DNA from: Syntrophomonadaceae bacterium
GTDB taxonomy: Bacteria; Bacillota; Dethiobacteria; DTU022
Direction of reading: 5' to 3'
Length of the DNA stretch: 5,153 nucleotides
NCBI GenBank assembly: GCA_003553305.1
Contig: PWEB01000062.1
Coordinates: 1-5,153, forward strand
Below, one piece after another: positions 1 through 5,153 of the stretch. The notes under the pieces are model-generated. The model was not told the DNA's origin. It saw nothing but the letters and a program-made list of their open reading frames with translations, and did not search any database. Position numbers and translations under genes: made by a program. How positions within the stretch are numbered: position 1 is the stretch's first letter; each line of letters opens with the position of its first letter.

Positions 1-6
1 AAAATT

Positions 7-14
7 AGGAGGAG
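7..14 (+). promoter_or_regulatory. Ribosome binding site of argG
   Basis: AGGAGGAG lies 7 bases before the ATG at 22, which is a near-ideal Shine-Dalgarno match and spacing and fixes the argG start. Only 21 bases precede the gene in this window, so its promoter and any ArgR/AhrC operator are not visible. Confidence 0.9.
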
Positions 15-21
15 ATCAATA

Positions 22-1272
22 ATGGCGAAAGAAAAAGTAGTACTGGCCTACTCAGGTGGACTGGACACTTCGGTTATAGTCAAGTGGCTCCAGGAGGAAT
101 ATAATTACGATATTGTGGCAATGACCGCTGATGTCGGGCAGGGTGAGGATGAATTGGAAGGCTTGGAGGAGAAAGCATATAAAAGTGGTGCTTCCCAGGT
201 TTTTGTAGAAAACATTCAGGAAGAACTGGTCACAGACTATATCTTTCCCATGATTCAATCAGGGGCAGTTTATGAAGGTAAATATCTGCTTGGAACGGCT
301 ATTGCCCGACCGGTGATTGGAAAGAAAATGGTAGAAATAGCTGAAAAAGTCGGGGCTACCGCTGTCGCCCACGGAGCCACCGGTAAAGGCAATGACCAGG
401 TTCGTTTCGAGTTCTCCGTCAAAGCGCTCAACCCGTTTTTAAAAATCATATCACCCTGGAGGGAATGGGACCTGCAATCACGAAGTGACTGTATAGAGTA
501 TGCCAATAAACATAATATTCCGATCCCGGTTACTGCAGAAAAGCCTTACAGCACAGATCGCAACTTATGGCACATCAGCTTTGAGGGAGGAGTGCTGGAA
601 GACCCGGCCCGCATGCCTGATCGCGATATGTTCCGGCTGACCGTTGATCCGATGGATGCACCCGATCAGCCTGAAGAGTTATCTATTAGCTTTGAAAAGG
701 GAATTCCTTATGCTGTTAACGGTAGGAAACTTGGGCCAGTCCAATTAATTGAAGAAATGAATAAAATTGCAGGCAGGCATGGGGTTGGACGGATTGATCT
801 GGTCGAAAACCGCTTGTTAGGCATGAAATCGCGCGGGATATATGAAACTCCCGGGGGAACTCTCCTGACTTTTGCTCACCGGGAACTGGAGCATTTTACT
901 TTAGACCGGGAGACTTTTCACTATAAAGAAGAGCTTGCTTTGAAGTATGCCGAACAGATTTACTACGGGATGTGGTTTGCGCCTTTGCGGGAGGCTCTGG
1001 ATGGCTTTATCCAGTCTACCCAGCAAAATGTCAGTGGAACGATCAGCTTAAAACTTTATAAAGGAAATATCATTGTTGCAGGCAGAAAATCTGATTACAC
1101 TCTTTATAACCCTGAAATGGTAACCTTCGAAGCCGATGATTTGTTTGACCAAAAAGATGCCCAGGGATTTATAAATCTATACGGGCTACCGCTGATGATA
1201 AAAGGAATTATGGAAAGCCAAAGAAAGGACAAGGGGAAGGATAAACCTAAGCAGGAGGTGCAAAAAAGCTGA
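22..1272 (+). CDS. argG: Argininosuccinate synthase
   Basis: Cytoplasmic enzyme that joins citrulline and aspartate using ATP (released as AMP and pyrophosphate) to make argininosuccinate, the penultimate step of arginine synthesis. The 416-residue protein is complete and close to the usual length of about 400. The N-terminal ATP-pyrophosphatase loop AYSGGLDTS is at residues 9-17. The citrulline/aspartate-binding segment HGATGKGNDQVRFE is at 117-130, and the conserved YSTDRNLWHISFEGG block starts at 176. The ATG start is set by the strong AGGAGGAG upstream and by the usual MAKEKVVLAYSGG-type N-terminus. The last 19 or so residues (from about 398) form a lysine-rich, probably disordered tail beyond the conserved fold; its codons also carry the argH ribosome binding site. 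The stop codon TGA overlaps the proposed CTG start of argH, which points to an argGH operon with coupled translation. The start of the operon lies off the left edge, so regulation cannot be judged. Confidence 0.97.
   Translation: MAKEKVVLAYSGGLDTSVIVKWLQEEYNYDIVAMTADVGQGEDELEGLEEKAYKSGASQVFVENIQEELVTDYIFPMIQSGAVYEGKYLLGTAIARPVIGKKMVEIAEKVGATAVAHGATGKGNDQVRFEFSVKALNPFLKIISPWREWDLQSRSDCIEYANKHNIPIPVTAEKPYSTDRNLWHISFEGGVLEDPARMPDRDMFRLTVDPMDAPDQPEELSISFEKGIPYAVNGRKLGPVQLIEEMNKIAGRHGVGRIDLVENRLLGMKSRGIYETPGGTLLTFAHRELEHFTLDRETFHYKEELALKYAEQIYYGMWFAPLREALDGFIQSTQQNVSGTISLKLYKGNIIVAGRKSDYTLYNPEMVTFEADDLFDQKDAQGFINLYGLPLMIKGIMESQRKDKGKDKPKQEVQKS
1253..1260 (+). promoter_or_regulatory. Ribosome binding site of argH, inside the end of argG
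   Basis: AGGAGGTG is a full-strength Shine-Dalgarno sequence embedded in the last codons of argG. It ends 8 bases before CTG at 1269, the ideal distance, but 56 bases before the first in-frame ATG (1317). It therefore decides the argH start in favour of 1269. Confidence 0.88.
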
Positions 1273-2642
1273 AAAAACCGTGGCAGGGCCGTTTTTCTAA
1301 AGATACTGCCAGCGAGATGCTGCATTTTACAGCATCTCTACCCTATGATCAGCGCCTCGCGCTTTGCGATATAAGGGGTAGTATTGCTCATGTGCAGATG
1401 CTGGCTGAAAATAAGATCATTGCTGTTGAAGAGGCCGAACTGATCGTTAACGGACTGGCTGGAATTCGTGAAGAAGTTGAAGACGACTCATTCCCATACG
1501 ACCTTGATTTTGAAGATATCCATATGAATATAGAAAAAAGACTTACTGAAAAAATCGGTTCGGTTGGGGGCAAGCTTCATACCGGACGCAGTCGTAATGA
1601 TCAGGTAGCCCTTGATACCCATCTTTATTTAAAAGAAGAGATTTCTACGATAGATTCACTTCTTAAAAGGCTGCAGGAAACACTTCTTGATCTGGCAGAA
1701 CTTTTTCAGGACGTGCTTATTCCCGGTTATACCCATCTGCAAAGAGCTCAACCGGTCTTATTTTCTCACCATCTGCTCACGTACTTTTGGATGTTGAAAC
1801 GGGACAGGGAACGCTTGGAAGGTGCTTATAAAAGGGCTGATCTGATGCCCCTGGGAGCGGGAGCATTGGCCGGGACAGGGTTTGCTGTTGACCGGGAACA
1901 GGTTGCCGGGAAGCTTGGTTTTGGGCATTTATATGAAAATAGCATTGATGCGGTAAGTGACCGGGATTATATCATTGAATTTATGTCTTTTGCATCTTTA
2001 TTGATGATGCACCTGAGTAGATTTTGTGAAGAATTAATAATGTGGTCATCTTTTGAATTTGGTTTTATCGAACTTGATGATGCGCACACTACCGGAAGCA
2101 GCATGATGCCCCAGAAAAAAAATCCTGATCTGGCAGAATTAATTCGAGGCAAAACCGGCCGGGTTTATGGCGGACTTATTTCTATTCTCACTGTGATGAA
2201 AGGCCTGCCCCTGGCTTACAATAAAGATATGCAGGAAGACAAAGAAGGACTTTTTGATACTATTGACAATTTAAAAGCACTGCTGCCTTTGTTTGCAGAA
2301 ATGCTTCAGAGCATGAGTATTAACAAAACCCGCCTGCAAAAAGCGGTTGATGATGATTACTTATGTGCCACTGACCTGGCCGATTTCTTAGTCCGGCAGG
2401 GTTTAAGCTTTAGGGATTCGCATCATGTTGTAGGTGAAATGATTGCTTTATGTGGGCAGCAAGGAATTCGCTTAAGGGAGCTTACCCCTTTAAAACGCAG
2501 TGAATTTCATCCTGCCCTGGCCGGGGAAATATCATTTTTGCTTGATCCGGTAAAAGTGGTTGAAGCTCGGCGTAGTCGCGGCGGCACGGCACCTTCAGCA
2601 GTGCTAGAGCAGATGAAGATAGCCCGTGGTTTACTTAGTTAA
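1269..2642 (+). CDS. argH: Argininosuccinate lyase, probable CTG start
   Basis: Cytoplasmic homotetrameric lyase of the fumarase/aspartase superfamily that splits argininosuccinate into arginine and fumarate, the last step of arginine synthesis. Starting at CTG 1269 gives 457 residues, the normal family length, and an N-terminus MKKPWQGRFSKDTASEM that matches the conserved W-x-G-R-F opening of ArgH. The first ATG, at 1317, would drop 16 residues including this motif and has no good ribosome binding site. The frame is closed by TAA at 1248, and no ATG, GTG or TTG lies between 1248 and 1317, so CTG is the only credible initiator. Other motifs, numbered from the CTG, are HTGRSRNDQ at 104-112, GYTHLQRAQP at 153-162 (with the histidine expected to act in catalysis) and the superfamily signature GSSMMPQKKNPD at 276-287, on the loop carrying the catalytic serine. 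The start overlaps the argG stop as CTGA, suggesting translational coupling. The product is very secure; the start codon is strongly supported but not proven. Confidence 0.95.
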   Translation: MKKPWQGRFSKDTASEMLHFTASLPYDQRLALCDIRGSIAHVQMLAENKIIAVEEAELIVNGLAGIREEVEDDSFPYDLDFEDIHMNIEKRLTEKIGSVGGKLHTGRSRNDQVALDTHLYLKEEISTIDSLLKRLQETLLDLAELFQDVLIPGYTHLQRAQPVLFSHHLLTYFWMLKRDRERLEGAYKRADLMPLGAGALAGTGFAVDREQVAGKLGFGHLYENSIDAVSDRDYIIEFMSFASLLMMHLSRFCEELIMWSSFEFGFIELDDAHTTGSSMMPQKKNPDLAELIRGKTGRVYGGLISILTVMKGLPLAYNKDMQEDKEGLFDTIDNLKALLPLFAEMLQSMSINKTRLQKAVDDDYLCATDLADFLVRQGLSFRDSHHVVGEMIALCGQQGIRLRELTPLKRSEFHPALAGEISFLLDPVKVVEARRSRGGTAPSAVLEQMKIARGLLS

Positions 2643-2657
2643 TTATGATAAAGTGAT

Positions 2658-2687
2658 TTGACGATTAATGCATATCTGGGATATACT
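2658..2687 (+). promoter_or_regulatory. Sigma-A-type promoter for the ABC-class ATPase gene
   Basis: TTGACG (2658-2663) and TATACT (2682-2687) are separated by 18 bases. Each box matches the housekeeping consensus at five of six positions. Transcription would be expected to start near 2694, giving a leader of about 66 bases before the ATG at 2760. The promoter lies just after the argH stop codon and before the terminator, so the downstream gene can be expressed independently of argGH. Prediction from sequence only. Confidence 0.65.
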
Positions 2688-2702
2688 ATTTTCACAAAAA
2701 TT

Positions 2703-2734
2703 GGGGCACGGTGATTCGTGCTCCTGTTTTTTTT
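2703..2734 (+). terminator. Intrinsic terminator after argGH, inside the ATPase leader
   Basis: GGGGCACG (2703-2710) pairs with CGTGCTCC (2717-2724) as an 8-bp stem containing one G-U pair, with a 6-base loop, followed by TG and a run of eight T (2727-2734). This is a classic Rho-independent terminator 60 bases after the argH stop. It also begins only about 9 bases downstream of the predicted start site of the promoter at 2658-2687, so transcripts of the next gene must read through it. It may therefore work as an attenuator as well as ending argGH. Confidence 0.8.
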
Positions 2735-2738
2735 GAAA

Positions 2739-2744
2739 AGGAGG
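2739..2744 (+). promoter_or_regulatory. Ribosome binding site of the ABC-class ATPase gene
   Basis: AGGAGG follows the terminator T-run after four bases and ends 15 bases before ATG 2760, longer than the usual 5-10. No ATG, GTG or TTG in frame lies at the ideal distance; the in-frame ATG at 2745 abuts the site and is too close. The sequence AAAAGGAG here can pair with CTCCT plus TTT at 2721-2729, which would hide the site. Confidence 0.7.
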
Positions 2745-2759
2745 ATGTGGCTAGTTAAT

Positions 2760-4481
2760 ATGGAACGCTTGAAGCAGATTCTTTCCAAGATTAACGGTAA
2801 AGGATATAAAGCCTACAAAGAGCTCCAGGGCAAAAGTTTTAAATTTCCTGACTTTGAACTTTGGTTTTACCATGTGCAGGGTGACCCATTTGCTGCACCT
2901 TCCCAGTTGGCGGTGCGGGTGCCGCAGCAATGGGCAGGCTTTCCTTTAGAAAGCTATCAACCAAAGATTAGGAAAATTACCCTGGCAGATTATCTGACTC
3001 GCTCTTTTTACAGTCAGGTTGGAAAACTGCCGCGGCAAAAGCAGGGTAGCGGGAAAAGCGGCGACTTTCAAATTGACCGGCCCGGACAGGAAGTTTTGGA
3101 ACGGACAAGCGTAATGCTTAATGAACATTGGGTAGAACTCCGTTTTTTTGCCGGAATGCCTGCTGCCGGTCGCCGTATTCTTGGCCATGAGGCTGAGAAA
3201 ATGCTTTTTGATGAACTTCCTAAACTGGTTTTAAACAGTTTGTTCTATGCCAACCTTAACAGCGGTGATTTGTTTACACATCTAAAGGTGGTGGAAGACC
3301 AGGAAGTATTGCGCAGACAGCTTTCAGAAAACGGATTGGTTGCTTTTGTGGCTGACGGTTCTATTCTGCCGCGGAAAAGCGGGGTTGATCAACGGCCCCT
3401 TGCTCCTGAAAAAGCAATTGCTTTCGAAGCCCCCTCCGATCTGGCTTTAGAACTAAAATGTCCCCATGGTGGAAATATTCGGGGGATGGGCATTCCGGAA
3501 GGGGTAACTCTTATAGTCGGTGGAGGCTACCATGGCAAGTCGACTTTACTAAGATCCCTGGAGTTGAGTATTTATAATCATATTCCCGGTGATGGCCGTG
3601 AGAGAGTGGTGGCCAATCCAAATGCATTTAAGATCAGGGCAGAAGATGGGCGCAGGGTGGAAAAAGTTAAAATCAGTCCCTTTATCAGCAATCTGCCTTT
3701 GAAGAAAGATACTCAGAAATTTTCTTCTGATGATGCCAGCGGCAGTACCTCCCAGGCAGCGAACATTATCGAAGCTCTTGAAACAGGATCGCAGGTTTTA
3801 TTGATTGACGAAGACACCTCAGCCACCAATTTTATGATCCGTGATGCGCGCATGCAGATGTTGGTGGCGAAAGAACAGGAACCAATTACCCCCTTTATTG
3901 ATAAAGTCCAACAGCTATACCGGGACCAGGATGTCTCCACCGTCCTGGTGATTGGCGGGGCCGGAGATTACTTTGATCTAGCTGATACTGTTTTGATGAT
4001 GGGTAAATATCGTCCCAGGCTGGTTACTGAAGAAGCCAGGGATATCGCCTGTCAGCATCCTAATTACAGGAAACAGGAGGCAGGAACTAACTTCGGCGGT
4101 CTGCAGGAACGTGTGCCGCAGCCCGAAAGCATAAACCCCTACAGAAAGAACAATGTTCAAGTTAAAGCGCAAGGTGTGGAAGGTCTGCAGCTTGGGTATG
4201 AGAATATAGATTTACATTATCTGGAACAAATCATGGATCCTTCTCAAGCCCGGGCTATCGGCGAGATGATTTGTTATGCTCTTCGGAAAAAAATAATTGA
4301 TGGGCAGCAAAATTTAAAGGAAATTATAGAACAACTGGAACAAGTCATCGATAAAAACGGACTGGAGGCAGTCTCGCCAAATCCACAGCAACCGCGCGGA
4401 GATTTTGCCCGGCCTCGCCCTATGGAAGTAGCAGCAGCAATTAATCGACTACGGACACTTATAGTGCGTGTAAAAACTTGA
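2760..4481 (+). CDS. Predicted ABC-class ATPase (COG3044 / PF09818 family)
   Basis: Soluble ATPase of a family annotated as 'predicted ATPase of the ABC class'; its substrate and role in bacteria are not known to me. A trypanosome mitochondrial relative, MRB1590, has been linked to RNA editing, so nucleic acid binding is possible, but this is inference. From ATG 2760 the protein has 573 residues. The N-terminal part (about 1-230) opens with MERLKQILSKINGKGYKAYKEL, typical of the family. The ATPase core follows: Walker A GGGYHGKST at 254-262, with histidine where a glycine is usual; a signature-like SGSTSQ at 327-332; Walker B VLLIDEDTSATNF at 346-358; and VLVIGGAGDYFDLADTVLMM at 395-414. The C-terminal part ends with an RGDFARPRPMEVAAAINRLR block at 546-565. 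There are no membrane segments or signal peptide, so it is not a transporter ATPase in the usual sense. The reading frame stays open upstream to GTG 2718, but that start lies inside the terminator hairpin and would add a non-family N-terminus. It probably has its own promoter (2658-2687). The family call is strong; function is unassigned. Confidence 0.9.
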   Translation: MERLKQILSKINGKGYKAYKELQGKSFKFPDFELWFYHVQGDPFAAPSQLAVRVPQQWAGFPLESYQPKIRKITLADYLTRSFYSQVGKLPRQKQGSGKSGDFQIDRPGQEVLERTSVMLNEHWVELRFFAGMPAAGRRILGHEAEKMLFDELPKLVLNSLFYANLNSGDLFTHLKVVEDQEVLRRQLSENGLVAFVADGSILPRKSGVDQRPLAPEKAIAFEAPSDLALELKCPHGGNIRGMGIPEGVTLIVGGGYHGKSTLLRSLELSIYNHIPGDGRERVVANPNAFKIRAEDGRRVEKVKISPFISNLPLKKDTQKFSSDDASGSTSQAANIIEALETGSQVLLIDEDTSATNFMIRDARMQMLVAKEQEPITPFIDKVQQLYRDQDVSTVLVIGGAGDYFDLADTVLMMGKYRPRLVTEEARDIACQHPNYRKQEAGTNFGGLQERVPQPESINPYRKNNVQVKAQGVEGLQLGYENIDLHYLEQIMDPSQARAIGEMICYALRKKIIDGQQNLKEIIEQLEQVIDKNGLEAVSPNPQQPRGDFARPRPMEVAAAINRLRTLIVRVKT

Positions 4482-4525
4482 TGTTTTGATAAGATCAGCT
4501 AGCTTGAGAAGTCCTTGTTTTAACG

Positions 4526-4557
4526 AAAAAGCGGAGCCTGAGGAAAGGCTCCGCTTT
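4526..4557. terminator. Bidirectional terminator between convergent genes
   Basis: AAAGCGGAGCC (4528-4538) and GGCTCCGCTTT (4547-4557) form a perfect 11-bp stem with an 8-base loop. Read on the - strand, the GC-rich stem is followed by five T (4530-4526), a good terminator for the acyl-CoA ligase gene. Read on the + strand, only three T follow, so termination of the ATPase transcript is likely but weaker. It sits 47 bases past the ATPase stop and about 55 bases past the ligase stop. The rest of the 4482-4611 spacer shows no gene. Confidence 0.85.
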
Positions 4558-4611
4558 AGATGCTTATTATATGCAACCCTGTACATTTGGATTAATGTAA
4601 TTTAGGGCAGC

Positions 4612-5153
4612 TTACTCACCTTGCAACTTCTTATCTTCTTCGTCTCTTAACATCCGGCGCAGTACTTTCCCAATCATTGTTTTAGGAAGCTCATCCCTGA
4701 ACTCTACCAGTTTTGGCACTTTATAAGGAGCCAGGTTGGCTTTACAGTGTTCAGCCACTTCATCTTCAGTCATTGATTCGCCTTCCTTGAGAACAATATA
4801 TGCTTTCAGGGTTTCACCGCGGTAAGGATCATTGATGCCGGCCACTGCTGCTTCCATGATTTTAGGGTGCGTATAGAGGACTTCTTCTATATCACGGGGA
4901 TAAATGTTAAACCCACCGGCAATCACCATATCTTTTTTCCGGTCAACAATATAAGCATAGCCCTCTTCGTCTGCCTTGGCGATATCGCCTGTATAAAACC
5001 AACCGTTACGAATACTATGTGCAGTTTCATCTGGCATGTTCAGGTAACCTTCCATAACCTGAGGACCGCGCAGGCAAATTTCGCCAACTTCACCGATCGG
5101 CATTTCTTTGTCCCCGCTTTCAACATCAACTATCTTATATTCGGTATCAGGCA
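4612..5153 (-). CDS. Acyl-CoA synthetase (probable long-chain-fatty-acid--CoA ligase), C-terminal part
   Basis: The last 179 codons of an adenylate-forming enzyme that activates a carboxylic acid, probably a fatty acid, with ATP and then transfers it to coenzyme A. The gene runs off the right edge: the frame is open from the edge (first full codon at 5151-5149, reading PDTEYKIVDVESGDKEMP) to TAA at 4614-4612, so the ATG at 5103 is an internal methionine and not a start. About a third of a typical 510-560-residue protein is visible. Motifs in order, numbered in the visible part: GEICLRGPQVMEGY at 23-36; the ribose-binding GWFYTGD at 50-56; the hinge DRKKDMVIAGGFNIYP at 70-85; and the C-terminal LPKTMIGKVLRR, whose lysine (about 162) is the expected adenylation-step residue. 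These favour the FadD/LcfA group, but the acyl-binding pocket is outside the window, so chain-length specificity is unknown. It converges on the ATPase gene and ends before the shared terminator. Confidence 0.93.
   Translation of the reverse strand, partial: PDTEYKIVDVESGDKEMPIGEVGEICLRGPQVMEGYLNMPDETAHSIRNGWFYTGDIAKADEEGYAYIVDRKKDMVIAGGFNIYPRDIEEVLYTHPKIMEAAVAGINDPYRGETLKAYIVLKEGESMTEDEVAEHCKANLAPYKVPKLVEFRDELPKTMIGKVLRRMLRDEEDKKLQGE

Noticed and set aside
1317..1319. ATG 1317 as the start of argH
   Set aside because: It would delete the conserved W-x-G-R-F N-terminus, lacks a ribosome binding site at a proper distance, and leaves the ideal AGGAGGTG at 1253 unused.
2643..2759. Riboswitch or T-box in the ATPase leader
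   Set aside because: Only about 9 bases separate the predicted transcription start from the terminator, so there is no room for an aptamer, and no T-box sequence is present.
3713..4172. Long open frames on the - strand inside the ATPase gene (3713-3940 and 3978-4172), and similar ones opposite argG and argH
   Set aside because: They lie wholly opposite well-supported genes, have no recognisable motifs, and are explained by the codon use of the true strand.
2760..4481. ABC transporter ATP-binding subunit
   Set aside because: Motifs are those of the soluble COG3044 family, not LSGGQ-type importer or exporter subunits, and no permease gene is adjacent.
4498..4505. Palindrome AGCTAGCT in the spacer after the ATPase gene
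   Set aside because: An 8-base palindrome with no loop, no second copy and no neighbouring signal; it is expected by chance.
4582..4599. Inverted repeat TACATT-N6-AATGTA just downstream of the ligase stop
   Set aside because: It has short AT-rich arms, lies at the 3' end of the gene and has no promoter nearby. It resembles an operator half-site pair but is within what chance would give.
5101..5103. ATG (- strand) at 5103 as the start of a short 163-residue gene
   Set aside because: The frame stays open to the window edge and the upstream residues continue the acyl-CoA synthetase fold; the methionine is internal.

Overview
The window looks like a chromosomal segment of a Gram-positive, low-to-moderate GC bacterium, most likely a member of the Firmicutes (Clostridia/Peptococcaceae-like). 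This is inferred from strong AGGAGG-type ribosome binding sites, the mixed codon usage and the general look of the proteins; no taxonomic search was possible. The region is mostly ordinary housekeeping sequence. I see no mobile element, CRISPR array, rRNA or tRNA gene, and no broken gene.

Layout: (1) 22-2642, + strand, holds an argGH operon: argininosuccinate synthase (argG) followed by argininosuccinate lyase (argH). Together they turn citrulline and aspartate into arginine and fumarate, the last two steps of arginine synthesis. The two genes overlap in a CTGA arrangement. argH appears to begin at a rare CTG codon at 1269, not at the first ATG (1317), which would remove the conserved N-terminus. 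(2) 2643-2759 is a short but dense intergenic region: a good sigma-A-type promoter, then an intrinsic terminator directly downstream of the predicted transcription start, then the ribosome binding site of the next gene. The terminator can end the argGH transcript, but it also lies inside the leader of the next gene, and its 3' arm could alternatively pair with that gene's Shine-Dalgarno sequence. (3) 2760-4481, + strand, encodes a predicted ABC-class ATPase of the COG3044/PF09818 type, a soluble family whose role in bacteria is unclear to me. (4) 4482-4611 is a convergent intergenic region with a strong, probably bidirectional, terminator hairpin. (5) 4612-5153, - strand, is the C-terminal third of an acyl-CoA synthetase (probably long-chain-fatty-acid--CoA ligase), whose 5' part lies beyond the right edge.

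The genes do not form one system: the arginine operon, the ATPase and the acyl-CoA ligase look like three separate transcription units. The points most worth a second look are the CTG start of argH and the terminator/Shine-Dalgarno arrangement in the ATPase leader.
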